A stretch of DNA of 52,924 nucleotides from Neobacillus mesonae. Lineage in GTDB: Bacteria; Bacillota; Bacilli; Bacillales; Cytobacillaceae. Positions within the stretch are counted from its first letter, which is position 1, and each line of letters begins with the position of its first letter. A model generated the notes under the pieces. That model had not been told where the DNA came from and did no database searches. It saw nothing but the letters and a program-made list of their open reading frames with translations. The DNA lies in the NCBI RefSeq assembly GCF_023715155.1, contig NZ_JAMBNQ010000037.1, positions 1 to 52,924 of the forward strand, in the 5' to 3' direction. Positions 1 through 8,145 of this stretch are shown piece after piece. The position numbers and the translations under genes are program-made.

Positions 1-67
1 AATCATTGATTGTTGATTTTGTATCATAGTACACACCCGTTCAAAATTGATACTATAATTATACAGC

Positions 68-113
68 AAAAAAGGTATAATTCCCTCAGATAATGAGGTA
101 TTATACCTTTTTT
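68..113 (+). terminator. Intrinsic terminator hairpin
   Basis: A long inverted repeat (AAAAAAGGTATAAT paired with ATTATACCTTTTTT) encloses a second short stem CCTC/GAGG. It has A-runs and T-runs on both sides, so it could end transcription from either side. The gene it serves is probably outside the window to the left, or it backs up the ykkCD transcript. Confidence 0.7.
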
Positions 114-281
114 ACATTATTTAGGAGAACTTTTTCAGTGGCCTCGATTTAGTCTTAGGGGGGCTTTTCTTGGTTGGCATTAAAGACATTTGCTGGGCTT
201 TTTCTGTGTGGTTTGTCTTTAAGCTTTTTTGAAAAGATTTTTGTATTCAAAGATTTTCATCAAAAGGGAAAATATTTTACT

Positions 282-596
282 CTACGAAACAAGCTTTAAC
301 CCAATAGCCGCCCCCAAAATCATGAAGATGAATAATAGCCTCTTCCAATCCTTTGATTCACCATATAAAAGCATCCCTAATAGCGCCCCGCCGGAAGCAC
401 CGATACCAGTCCATATGGCATACGCTGTTCCCATCGGCAAAGATTCCATCGCGATGGACAGAAGCAGGAAACTGCCCCCAAACCCAATTAATAATAAGAA
501 AATAGACTGCAGGTTTTTGTCCTTATTTACTTTATTCATCATTGCTACCCCAAACATTTCAAATAAACCAGCCAAGACTAAAGAAATCCATGCCAT
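282..596 (-). CDS. ykkD: SMR efflux pump subunit, YkkD-like (guanidinium exporter, second subunit)
   Basis: This 104-residue protein has four membrane segments and the small multidrug resistance fold. The conserved membrane glutamate is Glu13 (LFEMFGVAMMN), and GTAYAIWTGIG is the family motif in helix 3. It is strongly reminiscent of Bacillus subtilis YkkD. It should form an antiparallel heterodimer with YkkC and export guanidinium by proton antiport in the cytoplasmic membrane. The start codon overlaps the ykkC stop by one base (TAATG), so the two are translationally coupled and probably made in equal amounts. The guanidine-I riboswitch upstream of ykkC controls both. Assignment is firm; substrate is inferred from the riboswitch. 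Confidence 0.9.
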   Translation of the reverse strand: MAWISLVLAGLFEMFGVAMMNKVNKDKNLQSIFLLLIGFGGSFLLLSIAMESLPMGTAYAIWTGIGASGGALLGMLLYGESKDWKRLLFIFMILGAAIGLKLVS

Positions 597-937
597 TATG
601 AATCTGCCCCTTTCTCTGCCTGGTCATCGGTAACCAGCTTCAAGCCTATTACCCCTATTAATAAAATAAGAATTAAAAGCATTTTTTTTATTTCAAATGG
701 TTCCCCAAAGAAAATAATATCTGAAAGCACGGTTCCGGTAGTACCCAGCCCAACGAATACAGCATATACCGTCCCGACAGGCAGTTTCCTCCCAGCAGCA
801 ATTAATACGTAAAAACTGATAATAATAGATATCACCGTTCCGGCCCATGACCAAAAATTATAGGCGTGCTTTAATCCAATTACCCAAAACACTTCAAAAA
901 ATGCTGCAAAAAACACCTTCGCCCATTGTAAATTCAT
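596..937 (-). CDS. ykkC: SMR efflux pump subunit, YkkC-like (guanidinium exporter, first subunit)
   Basis: A 113-residue, four-helix small multidrug resistance protein. The N-terminus carries the essential glutamate Glu15 in FFEVFWVIGLKHA, and helix 3 has GTVYAVFVGLGTTGTV, both close to B. subtilis YkkC. A perfect AAGGAGG lies about six bases before the ATG. It is the first gene of the ykkC-ykkD unit. The leader is a guanidine-I riboswitch ending in a terminator immediately upstream of the Shine-Dalgarno, so expression should need guanidine. The short charged C-terminal tail (DDQAEKGADS) is typical of YkkC and absent from YkkD. Confidence 0.92.
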   Translation of the reverse strand: MNLQWAKVFFAAFFEVFWVIGLKHAYNFWSWAGTVISIIISFYVLIAAGRKLPVGTVYAVFVGLGTTGTVLSDIIFFGEPFEIKKMLLILILLIGVIGLKLVTDDQAEKGADS

Positions 938-958
938 TCTGATCCTCCTTACAAAATA

Positions 959-1213
959 AAAAGCCTAAGAGATTACTGTTTATCAGTATCTCCCAGGCTT
1001 TTATCCTTCCGTGTACACAGGTAGAAAATCTGAAGCGCATCGGAACAAATCACAGCTTGTTCCTGCCATGCTTCTCTTAGTGACCAGGGCTGCAAGCATA
1101 AGACATGCCTTCTTGACAGATTATCTTATGACCTTGAATTCCCTGCGACAGTTTATAGTCCTGTGCGTTTTCTCTCGGTCCAGACTGACCTTATAAAGCC
1201 ACGGAACCCTAGA
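959..1213 (-). ncRNA. Guanidine-I riboswitch (ykkC leader RNA) with terminator
   Basis: On the minus strand the conserved 5' block CTAGGGTTCCG (near 1212) is followed by GGTCCGAGAG-like sequence with AAAACGCAC (GTCTGGACCGAGAGAAAACG near 1185-1165). The 3' block is ACGGAAGGATAAAAGCCTGG (near 1015-995). These are the signature elements of the ykkC class I RNA. The last block merges into a terminator: AAAGCCTGGGAGAT pairs with ATCTCTTAGGCTTT (960-1002), followed by T residues and then the ykkC Shine-Dalgarno. Ligand binding is expected to prevent the terminator and switch on ykkCD. The variable region between the 5' and 3' blocks is long, giving about 250 nt in all. Confidence 0.92.
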
Positions 1214-1240
1214 AAACTCTTTATATTCCAATTTAATGCC

Positions 1241-1269
1241 ATTTTAGCACACAACAGCTTTTACAGCAC
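1241..1269 (-). promoter_or_regulatory. Candidate sigma-A promoter for the ykkCD leader
   Basis: An extended -10 element TGCTAAAAT (minus strand, 1248-1240) lies about 30 bases upstream of the riboswitch 5' end. The hexamer 17 bases further upstream (GTGCTG) is a poor -35, so recognition would depend on the extended -10. Confidence 0.4.
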
Positions 1270-1329
1270 GCCCTTTTTTTACCAAAACACTATACTCTTA
1301 TATAGAAAGTCGCCAGCGTCATTTACTTA

Positions 1330-2573
1330 ATAGATTATAGTGAATCCTTCGTATCATTGGTCCCTTTGCTAATACTTTCCTCTCGATGAAAGACTAAATC
1401 CTTGCGCCCTTTACCAAAACTGTCCTTCATCCCTTCCATGAAAGACTAAATCCTTGCGCCCTTTGCCAAAACTGTCCTTCATTCACTCGATGAAGGACTA
1501 AATCCTGAGCTTCTTTGCCAAAACTGTCCTTCATCCTCTCGATGAAAGACTAAATCCTTGCGCCCTTTACTAATACTGTCCTTCATCCTCTCGATGAAAG
1601 ACTAGATGCTTGCGCCCTTTGCCAAAACTGTCCTTCATCCCTTCCATGAAAGACTAAATCCTTGCGCCCTTTGCCAAAACTGTCCTTCATCCCTTCCATG
1701 AAAGACTAAATCCTTGCGCACTTTTCTAAAACTGTACTTCATCCCTTCTATGAAAGACTAAATCCTTGCCCCCTTTACCAAAACTGTCCTTCATCCCTTC
1801 CATGAAAGACTAAATCCTTGCGCCCTTTACTAATACTGTCCTTCATCCTCTCTATGAAAGACTAATTCCTGAGCTTCTTTGCCAAAACTGTCCTTCATTC
1901 ACTCGATGAAGGACTAAATCCTGGGTTTCTTTGCCAAAACTGTACTTCATCCTTTCGATGAAAGACTAAATCCTTGCGCACTTTTCTAAAACTGTACTTC
2001 ATCCCTTCTATGAAAGACTAAATCCTTGCCCCCTTTACCAAAACTGTCCTTCATCCTCTCTATGAAAGACTAAATCCTTGCGCCCTTTGCCAAAACTGTC
2101 CTTCATCCTTTCGATGAAAGACTAGATCCTTGCGCCCTTTATTAAAACTGTCCTTCATCCCTTCGATGAAAGACTAAATCCTTGCGCATTTTTCTAAAAC
2201 TGTACTTCATTCACTCGATTAAGGACAAAATCCTGGTTTCTTTGCTAAAACTGTCCTTCATCCTTTCGATGAAAGACTAGATCCTTGCGCCCTTTACCAA
2301 AACTGTCCTTCATTCACTCGATGAAGGACTAAATCCTTGCGCCCTTTACCAAAACTGTCCTTCATCCTCTCTATGAAAGACTAGATGCTTGCGCCCTTTA
2401 CCAAAACTGTCCTTCATTCACTCGATGAAGGACTAAATCCTTGCGCCCTTTGCCAAAACTGTCCTTCATCCTCTCTATGAAAGACTAAATCCTTGCGCCC
2501 TTTGCCAAAACTGTCCTTCATCCCTACTATGAAAGACTAAATCCTTAGCCCCTTTACAAATACTGTCCTTCAT
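1330..2573. repeat. Tandem array 1: 23 units of 52 bp, each with a GTCYTTCAT/ATGAARGAC hairpin
   Basis: The ATGAA anchors lie at 1386, 1438, 1490, 1542, 1594, 1646, 1698, 1750, 1802, 1854, 1906, 1958, 2010, 2062, 2114, 2166, 2218, 2269, 2321, 2373, 2425, 2477 and 2529. Every step is 52 bp except one of 51. A decayed unit precedes the first. Each unit holds GTCCTTCAT, a 7-nt loop (CCCTTCC, CCTCTCG, TCACTCG...) and ATGAAAGAC or ATGAAGGAC, then a TAAATCCTTGCGCCCTTT linker. Units with the TCACTCG loop mostly carry the fully complementary arm ATGAAGGAC. There is no sustained coding frame. It separates the ykkCD promoter region from the MFS gene terminator. Confidence 0.97.
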
Positions 2574-2593
2574 CACAATTTTTACAAAACAAA

Positions 2594-2621
2594 AAGGCAT
2601 GGGATTTTCTCCCCACGCCTT
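2594..2621 (-). terminator. Terminator of the MFS gene
   Basis: AAGGCGTGGGG pairs with CCCATGCCTT on the minus strand and is followed by TTTTTGTTTTG. It lies just beyond the stop codon of the MFS transporter. Confidence 0.85.
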
Positions 2622-2635
2622 GCTATTATATAAAA

Positions 2636-3826
2636 TTACACCTGCTCAGTCCGGATGGTCTTTTCTTTGTAAAGGAAAAATAAATAGAGCAGTATTGACA
2701 GAAATACAGATACAGCAGCTGTTTCATAGATAGCCCTATAACCGTATAAGTGGCTGATTTGCCCGAATACCATGGCACCAATCCCAACCCCTAAGTCAAA
2801 AAATGAAAAAAAGGTCGCATTCGCCATCCCTCGGCGGTTGATTGGTGTTTTTTCAATTGACCATGCCTGCAAGGCCGGCTGAACCGTTCCAAAGCCGAAG
2901 CCGTAAAGAATGGCCGCTGTAAATAGCATGGCTGTATTTGGCAGCCATGCTATTAAAACCATTGCTGTTAAAATTAACAAGGTTCCTGGGATATATACAG
3001 CCTGGTGTCCTTTTCTATCATACAGCTGGCCGGCAAATGTTCTTGTCAGCATAAGTGAAATAGCAAATAGCAAGAAGTACCACTGAATCCCTGCAATATC
3101 CTTTTGAACGGTATATAATGGCAGGAAAGAAGCAATGCCGCCGAAGGTAACCGTTATAAAAAACATCAGCATTGCCGGTTTTAAGGCACTCTTTTCATAA
3201 ACATCAAATTTGGATTCCTTCTTTTCAGGTCTTGGATCAACTTTTCGATAAGTAATTCTTGATGATAGCAATAAAGCGGCCAATCCCATGCCTGCACAAA
3301 TAAGAAAGAAAATATGAAATGATAACGTTCCGGTTAAAATCAGACCGATTGATGGACCGAATGCCATGGCAACATTCCCAGAAAGACCATAAAAGCCCAT
3401 CCCTTCTCCGCGTCTTGATGCCGGAATTAAATCAGTTGCGATTGTTCCGGATGCTGTCGTGGACAGCCCCCAGCCTGCTCCTTGAATCACCCGCATAAAA
3501 AATAACATACCAATGCTTGCAATGAAACCATAGGATCCCACAGACAGTACAAAAATAACTAAGCCTGTTAAATAAACAAAACCGCGTCCCTTTGATTCCA
3601 GCCATTTTCCTGCAAATGGGCGGAGAAAAAGGGCGGAAAACGTGAAGATCCCGACGACAAATCCAATTAATTGATCATTGCCCCCCAAATCTTCCACATA
3701 TAGCGGAATTGTTGGCAGCGTCATTTGAAAGCCGAGAAAGATAAAAAAGTTTGCACAAACAATCAACACAAAGTCCTTTGTCCAAATCTTTTCTTTACTT
3801 AGTGGTTTTTCCATAAAGACGTTCAA
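2636..3826 (-). CDS. MFS transporter, 12 TM
   Basis: A 396-residue major facilitator with twelve hydrophobic segments. It resembles the YwoG/YfkF-type bacillary efflux transporters. The loop 2-3 motif A region reads GKWLESKGRG, and motif C-like glycine-rich sequence (GLSGNVAMAFGPSIG) is in helix 5, which favours export. A long cytoplasmic loop near residues 190-215 splits the halves. The reading frame can begin at a TTG (3826) or at ATG 3814 (MEKPLSKEK). The AGAGAGG sits only three bases from the TTG and fifteen from the ATG, so the start is uncertain. It appears monocistronic, with terminators on both sides. The substrate cannot be told from the sequence. Confidence 0.85.
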   Translation of the reverse strand: MNVFMEKPLSKEKIWTKDFVLIVCANFFIFLGFQMTLPTIPLYVEDLGGNDQLIGFVVGIFTFSALFLRPFAGKWLESKGRGFVYLTGLVIFVLSVGSYGFIASIGMLFFMRVIQGAGWGLSTTASGTIATDLIPASRRGEGMGFYGLSGNVAMAFGPSIGLILTGTLSFHIFFLICAGMGLAALLLSSRITYRKVDPRPEKKESKFDVYEKSALKPAMLMFFITVTFGGIASFLPLYTVQKDIAGIQWYFLLFAISLMLTRTFAGQLYDRKGHQAVYIPGTLLILTAMVLIAWLPNTAMLFTAAILYGFGFGTVQPALQAWSIEKTPINRRGMANATFFSFFDLGVGIGAMVFGQISHLYGYRAIYETAAVSVFLSILLYLFFLYKEKTIRTEQV

Positions 3827-3846
3827 ATTCCTCTCTTAAAAATAAA

Positions 3847-3884
3847 GAAAATTCGTTTCTCATCTGTTAGAGAAACGAATTTTC
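3847..3884 (-). terminator. Terminator of the DinB-family gene
   Basis: A perfect 15-bp inverted repeat, GAAAATTCGTTTCTC with its complement around an 8-nt loop, is followed on the minus strand by a T-rich tail (TTTTCTTTATTTTT). It separates the DinB-like gene from the MFS gene. Confidence 0.9.
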
Positions 3885-3895
3885 CTTTATTGTTT

Positions 3896-4363
3896 TTATT
3901 TCTTGCTGGTATACTCGATGACACGCTTCATTTCCTGCATTTTTCCTAAATGAATGGCCTCATGAAAAATACCAAAGTTGGCAAGCTCGCCATAAGTTTC
4001 TTGTCCTAAAAATGGCTTTGGAAGTTTTTCATTTAAATGTTCAGCTGGAATTTCTTTAATTCTTGCAAGCTGTTCTCTTAATTGAGCAGTTAGTTCCTTA
4101 ACGGACGGAACATCACCTTTCCAATCAGCCGGTTTCGTACCTGTTGCAAAAAGCTCCATATAACCCGCTGGCAAGTTAGATGAATTTTTCGGAAAACCAA
4201 ACATAAATTGTTCTGCCACTGTTAACACATGACCGACATGCCAGTGAATGGAGTTGTTGAAACCTTCTGGCTGGACATGCAGAATCTCCTCATCCATTTC
4301 CTCAACATTCTTGATAAAAAAGCTTCTGGTTAATTCAAAACTCTTAAACAGCAGTTCACTCAT
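3896..4363 (-). CDS. DinB-family (DUF664/YfiT-like) putative metal-dependent protein
   Basis: A 155-residue four-helix-bundle protein of the DinB/YfiT superfamily. The metal-binding histidines are visible: the HWHVGH cluster (His40, His42, His45) and the C-terminal FHEAIHLGKM motif near residues 133-142. Families of this type bind divalent metal, and some act as thiol transferases (bacillithiol-dependent) or DNA-damage-inducible proteins of unknown activity. The start ATG at 4363 has a GGAGG-like site (TAAGGGAGGC) about eight bases upstream. It stands downstream of argS on the same strand, but the gap and its own leader suggest separate transcription. Exact function not assignable. Confidence 0.85.
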   Translation of the reverse strand: MSELLFKSFELTRSFFIKNVEEMDEEILHVQPEGFNNSIHWHVGHVLTVAEQFMFGFPKNSSNLPAGYMELFATGTKPADWKGDVPSVKELTAQLREQLARIKEIPAEHLNEKLPKPFLGQETYGELANFGIFHEAIHLGKMQEMKRVIEYTSKK

Positions 4364-4435
4364 TTCTTCAGCCTCCCTTAGATATCACATAGCTTTATTC
4401 TATATGATTAACTGCCAAAAATTAAATGATTTGGC

Positions 4436-6139
4436 TTACATTTCCTCAGGTGATTGAATTCCCAGCAGCCTTAAACCTTCTTTTAGAACTTCCGTTACAC
4501 TGTATACTAGTGCAAGTCTTGCCGGCTGTTCTACGCTTTCTTCGAGAATTCTTACTTCGGCATAATATTTATTGAAGACTTGTGCAAGATCCACAATATA
4601 TTTTGCTACAAGGGATGGGTCAAAGTTTTCACAGGCACGTTTGATTGCATTCGGGAATTCCATTAAGAAACTAACGACCTTCCATTCTTTTTCCCATGAA
4701 GTGTTAAATTCTTGAGCTGCGGCATCTGCCTGCCAATTCCCTTTTCTTAAAATAGAGCAGGCTCTTGCAACAGTATATTGAACATATGGGCCGGTTTCTC
4801 CTTCAAAGCGGAGCATTTCTTCTAACGAAAACTCAATATCGTTCATCCGGAAGTTTTTCAAATCATGGAAAATAACCGCACCAACACCGACTTGGTTTGC
4901 TACTTCATCTTTGTTGGCAAGGTTTGGATTTTTCTCTTCAATATTGTGGCGTGCCATAGCAATTGATTCATTTAATACCTCTTCAAGTAAAACGACCTTG
5001 CCTTTACGCGTTGACATCTTTTTACCGTCTTTCAGCATCATGCCAAATGGAATGTGGACCATGTTGTCAGCCCAGTCATAACCCATCTTTTTCAGAACAG
5101 AGATTAATTGTTTAAAGTGCAGGCTTTGCTCGTTTCCGACTACATATAAAGATTTAACAAAGTCATAGTTTTCTTTACGGTAAAGCGCTGCAGCTAAGTC
5201 CCGTGTGGCGTAAAGGGTGGCTCCGTCTGATTTCTTTATCAGGCATGGCGGCAGTTCCTCTTCTGTCAGCTCGACAACCATGGCATTATCTGATTCAACC
5301 AGCAGTCCTTTTTCTTCAAGCAGTTCTACAACCCGGTCCATTTTATCATTATAGAAAGCTTCGCCATTATAAGAATCAAATTGGACATTCATCAGGTCAT
5401 AAATCCGGGAAAATTCCTTCAATGATTCATCGCGGAACCATTGCCATAAGGATAATGCTTCCTGGTCGCCGTCTTCCAATTTTTTAAACCAGGCACGTCC
5501 GTCATCTTCCAATGAAGGATTGGATTCCGCTTCTTCGTGGAACCTGACATATAGTTTTAATAATTCTTTGATTGGGTTAGCCTTAACTTTTTCTTCATCA
5601 CCCCATAGTTTATAGGCAGTGATGAGTTTGCCGAACTGTGTGCCCCAATCGCCAAGATGGTTAATTTTAATGGGCTTGTATCCGCATTTTTCCATAATCA
5701 TGGCAATAGCATTACCAATAACAGTGGAGCGTAAGTGACCCATGGAAAAAGGTTTTGCAATATTTGGGGAAGACATATCAATCGTTACATTGCCGCCCTG
5801 TCCAAATTCTTGGGAAGCAAACTCCCCTTTTTGCGAAATGATTTGGCCGATAACTTTTTCAGAAACAAGCCTCTTGTTTAAAAACACATTTAGATAAGCG
5901 CCTACTACTTCGACTTTTTCAAATGTCGGGGATTGAATCTTTTCAGCAAGCTCCTGTGCAATTAAGTTGGGGGCTTTGCGTTTTATTTTTGCAAGTGAAA
6001 AACAAGGGAAAGCTAAGTCACCATGGGCAGCGTTTTTTGGTTTCTCAATTAATAGTTCAAGATCGGCGGCTGTTTTTTCGCCATCCAGCACACCAGTTAG
6101 TATCTCTGCAAGTTCTTTCTTAAAATTCATAGTCTTCAT
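4436..6139 (-). CDS. argS: Arginyl-tRNA synthetase (class I), T-box-regulated paralogue type
   Basis: A class I arginyl-tRNA synthetase of about 567 residues. It has the N-terminal Add-1 domain (1-110), the HIGH-type signature PFSMGHLRS (130-138), the KMSK-type loop KKMSTRKG in the middle, and the DALR-like anticodon-binding C-terminal domain (GETGPYVQYTVARACSIL onward). It belongs to the ArgS form common in clostridia and lactobacilli and as a second copy in some bacilli, rather than the B. subtilis housekeeping sequence. The frame stays open upstream into the T-box, so the longer start is rejected. ATG 6139 (MKTMNF) is 3 bases and ATG 6130 (MNFKKE) 12 bases from AAGGAGG, and either may be used. 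The T-box ties its expression to uncharged tRNA-Arg. Confidence 0.93.
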   Translation of the reverse strand: MKTMNFKKELAEILTGVLDGEKTAADLELLIEKPKNAAHGDLAFPCFSLAKIKRKAPNLIAQELAEKIQSPTFEKVEVVGAYLNVFLNKRLVSEKVIGQIISQKGEFASQEFGQGGNVTIDMSSPNIAKPFSMGHLRSTVIGNAIAMIMEKCGYKPIKINHLGDWGTQFGKLITAYKLWGDEEKVKANPIKELLKLYVRFHEEAESNPSLEDDGRAWFKKLEDGDQEALSLWQWFRDESLKEFSRIYDLMNVQFDSYNGEAFYNDKMDRVVELLEEKGLLVESDNAMVVELTEEELPPCLIKKSDGATLYATRDLAAALYRKENYDFVKSLYVVGNEQSLHFKQLISVLKKMGYDWADNMVHIPFGMMLKDGKKMSTRKGKVVLLEEVLNESIAMARHNIEEKNPNLANKDEVANQVGVGAVIFHDLKNFRMNDIEFSLEEMLRFEGETGPYVQYTVARACSILRKGNWQADAAAQEFNTSWEKEWKVVSFLMEFPNAIKRACENFDPSLVAKYIVDLAQVFNKYYAEVRILEESVEQPARLALVYSVTEVLKEGLRLLGIQSPEEM

Positions 6140-6159
6140 TGACCTCCTTATTCTGTAAA

Positions 6160-6386
6160 GCAAAAAACCCCCGCCTCTAAAAAGAGACGAGAGTATAAAT
6201 TTCCCGCGGTACCACTCTAATTGTTCAAAATGAACCAACTTTATTTTGGTAACGGAGTATTCTCCGGCGTAACCCTACTTTTTTCAGGCATGCATCTCAA
6301 AAGTGCGTTTCATTATCGTTTCCGTATCAGGCTTTCACCGTCCCTGACTCGCTAAAACGTCCATGATAATTACTCTCTTTTTCATT
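6160..6386 (-). ncRNA. T-box leader with CGC (Arg) specifier and terminator
   Basis: The minus strand shows the diagnostic T-box sequence AGAGTGGTACCGCGGG (6219-6204). Upstream are Stem I elements: the AGAGAG-type base near 6377, GGACGGTGAAAGCC (AG-bulge/GGTG loop region, about 6344-6330), and a specifier-loop context ATGAAACGCACTTT. In that context the codon CGC (6307-6305) reads Arg, matching the downstream gene. The terminator is CTCTCGTCTC pairing with GAGGCGGGGG (6193-6168) followed by T6. Uncharged tRNA-Arg with anticodon GCG/ICG should stabilise the antiterminator. Confidence 0.93.
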
Positions 6387-6397
6387 GATTTTTACTA

Positions 6398-6517
6398 GAA
6401 AAGCGCAAGCAGCTAGGTCAGCGGCGATAGGCACAAGGCAAGCTTAGCGAGAAGGCTGCTTTCAAACCTTCTGGAAAAAACCTTGTGACCTCAAGCTCCT
6501 AAGCACTTGAGCTAGAC
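6398..6517. repeat. Dispersed repeat copy 1 (GCGCAAGCAGC... family)
   Basis: The left end AAAAGCGCAAGCAGCTAGGTC and an inner GGCACAAGG face CCTTGTGACCTCAAGC near the right end, making a large imperfect stem. Related copies lie at 41671-41854, 44621-44750 and 49543-49655 in either orientation. It contains no coding frame. It looks like a short non-autonomous or REP-like element common in bacilli. Confidence 0.65.
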
Positions 6518-6890
6518 CATTTTCAAAGTCTAAAAATTTTACTTTCTTTTCATAAAAAAACTCAATTACCAGTTATTATACTGAAAGTCAAACAATTTAT
6601 CCAGTCTTGGTGATGATTTTTCGGCGTCTGGTCATCCTAAATAAAGTGAAACTTCCATTCCAGCAGCAAGTTCTTCATCACACACGGATAGTTAGTTCCG
6701 TTTTTTTGACTTTAATATCATGGCTATCTCACTGATAAAGAGTTAGTACAAACCGATTGGCTCAGGCTAGCCGCTGCTTTACACATCGGTAAGTTTCGCT
6801 GTATTTCACCAATCTGACCTTTACGGGCAGTCGATCTCCCACCTAGCTCACATTCTTTAGATAGGAGTCTTACTGCCTCTTAAAGAGGGA
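6518..6890. other. Gene-free stretch between argS leader and SASP gene
   Basis: No credible ORF on either strand and no recognisable tRNA. The segment 6610-6860 has balanced base composition unlike the neighbouring AT-rich spacers. It contains small inverted repeats such as CGGA...TCCG around 6698-6703, suggesting a structured or dispersed repeat rather than random spacer. I do not recognise it. No clear sigma-G promoter could be found for the SASP gene at its right edge. Confidence 0.4.
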
Positions 6891-6908
6891 TAAAAAGGAG
6901 GGATTTTG

Positions 6909-7163
6909 ATGGCAAGAAGAAATAAAATATTAGTACCAGAGGCTCGAAGGAGCTTAGATGAGTTAAAAGCAAAAGTTGTTCATTCTCAGAACCCTGAGAA
7001 TGCCAAGTTTGAAGCTGCAGAAGAAGTAGGTGTGCCGCTGAAAAAAGGGTACAATGGGCAGCTCACTTCCGAGCAGGCAGGAAAAGTTGGCGGCCGGCTA
7101 GGCGGCAGCATGGTCCGCGAACTTGTCAAAATGGCACAGCAAAACCTGCAGAACAAACAGTAA
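6909..7163 (+). CDS. Alpha/beta-type small acid-soluble spore protein
   Basis: An 84-residue SASP of the alpha/beta family, which saturates spore DNA, forces an A-like helix and protects it from UV and heat. The germination protease site is visible as AKFEAAEEVG (near residues 31-41), with cleavage expected after the Glu of FE. The two conserved DNA-binding blocks are present: the central NGQLTSEQAGKVGGRLGGSM and the C-terminal helix with VRELVKMAQ. ATG 6909 is preceded by AAGGAGG at seven bases, so an upstream TTG is rejected. The N-terminus is longer than in SspA/SspB and similar to minor SspC/SspD-like forms. Expression in the forespore by sigma-G is expected. Confidence 0.95.
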   Translation: MARRNKILVPEARRSLDELKAKVVHSQNPENAKFEAAEEVGVPLKKGYNGQLTSEQAGKVGGRLGGSMVRELVKMAQQNLQNKQ

Positions 7164-7182
7164 TTATTATTAGAACTAAGTG

Positions 7183-7337
7183 TTATGGGACTGTCTAGGG
7201 ACAAATGTTTGATGGTTTTGTCCCATAGGCCCTCTCTTTGGATCGCTTTACTTGGCCCAAACATTTTTTCTGTCCCATAGGCTCTCTTTTTGGGACTCTT
7301 TACTTGCCACTGTCCCATAGGCTCTTCTTATGGGACT
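7183..7337. repeat. Degenerate mini-array of GTCCCATA/TATGGGAC hairpins
   Basis: TGTCCCATAGGC recurs at 7219, 7271 and 7311 (steps of 52 and 40 bp). Partner arms TTATGGGAC (7183), TTGGGAC (7290) and TTATGGGAC (7329) allow hairpins, the best being GTCCCATA-N9-TATGGGAC. It lies between the convergent SASP and TetR genes and may serve as a bidirectional terminator region. The 52-bp step recalls the larger arrays in this window. Confidence 0.6.
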
Positions 7338-7415
7338 CTCCACAACGCTCGTACGCTTTCCCCATAAACCCTTTCTATCGCGTACTCCGCAAGTCCCGAA
7401 CATCCCATAAAACAA

Positions 7416-7991
7416 TCACTGTTCCGGAATTCCTTGCAGCAAATACACGTTCATGATTTGGGCAATTTCGTCTGAAGTTAGCGGCTTGTGATTTTTCTCC
7501 CAATCATATACTAAAACAATGTACATCTTTAACAGCAAAAAGCTCATTAATTCTGTATTTATAGGCGGGATCGCACTTTTTTCAACCGCGGTGTCCAGCT
7601 TACTTTTTAAATAGGCAATAATCTCATTTTCCACATGCTGCAGCATCTCGGAAACTGCCAAAGTTCCCATTTCCTTTTCTTCTTGAACAAGCTTAATCAT
7701 CAGCTGATGCTTGGAACGAAACTCCAGCAGCCGGTATAGTGCATGATGGACATTTTCTGTGATAGGCAATCCTGGCTGAATTACAGCATCTGCTTCCGCA
7801 ATCATTTCCTTCACCATGGATGAAATGATTTCCTCAAACAGTTCTTCTTTATTTTTAAAAAAGGTATAAATCGTCCCCTTGCCTACATTGGCAAGCTTCG
7901 CTACCTGATCCATTGTTGTTGCTTTATATCCAAATAGTGAAAAAGACTTTGTTGCTGCCTCCACAATCATTTTTCTTCGATCAGTTGCCAC
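7416..7991 (-). CDS. TetR/AcrR-family regulator, YhgD-like
   Basis: A 191-residue regulator. It has an N-terminal helix-turn-helix (about residues 10-55: RRKMIVEAATKSFSLFGYKATTMDQVAKLANVGKGTIYTFF) and an all-helical ligand-binding domain resembling B. subtilis YhgD. The start is a GTG at 7991 with GGGGAAGG close upstream. In B. subtilis yhgD sits next to the phage-infection-like gene yhgE. That partner is absent here, so its targets are unknown. A large inverted repeat overlaps the upstream promoter region, suggesting autorepression. Confidence 0.85.
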   Translation of the reverse strand: MATDRRKMIVEAATKSFSLFGYKATTMDQVAKLANVGKGTIYTFFKNKEELFEEIISSMVKEMIAEADAVIQPGLPITENVHHALYRLLEFRSKHQLMIKLVQEEKEMGTLAVSEMLQHVENEIIAYLKSKLDTAVEKSAIPPINTELMSFLLLKMYIVLVYDWEKNHKPLTSDEIAQIMNVYLLQGIPEQ

Positions 7992-8007
7992 ATAGCCTTC
8001 CCCCTTT

Positions 8008-8032
8008 TTGACTTATTTAGTTTTTTAGTCAA
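8008..8032 (-). promoter_or_regulatory. Candidate operator of the YhgD-like regulator
   Basis: Inverted repeat with half-sites TTGACTTA and TAGTCAA separated by about ten AT bases, 17 bases upstream of the GTG start of the TetR gene. One arm reads TTGACT on the coding strand and could be a -35. TetR regulators commonly bind such sites to repress their own genes. Confidence 0.55.
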
Positions 8033-8145
8033 ATTCAAATTTCACTATAGCATAGCCCCCTTTTTATGTAAACTTTTTGGAAAAAGAAAAGCCTCAACCA
8101 TCCATTTTTGCTGTTTATTTATTTTTATCCTATCATCCGTTTAGA

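Noticed and set aside
229..633. Plus-strand ORF opposite ykkD
   Set aside because: A shadow of the ykkD coding frame; the SMR reading on the minus strand is unmistakable.
1011..1196. ORF inside the ykkC leader
   Set aside because: It lies antisense within the riboswitch, has no ribosome site and no protein-like sequence.
1330..2573. CRISPR array
   Set aside because: Units of 52 bp repeat over their whole length with no unique spacers, and no cas genes are nearby.
6139..6238. N-terminal extension of argS
   Set aside because: The extra codons lie within the T-box terminator and antiterminator sequence, downstream of which a clear AAGGAGG and ATG are found.
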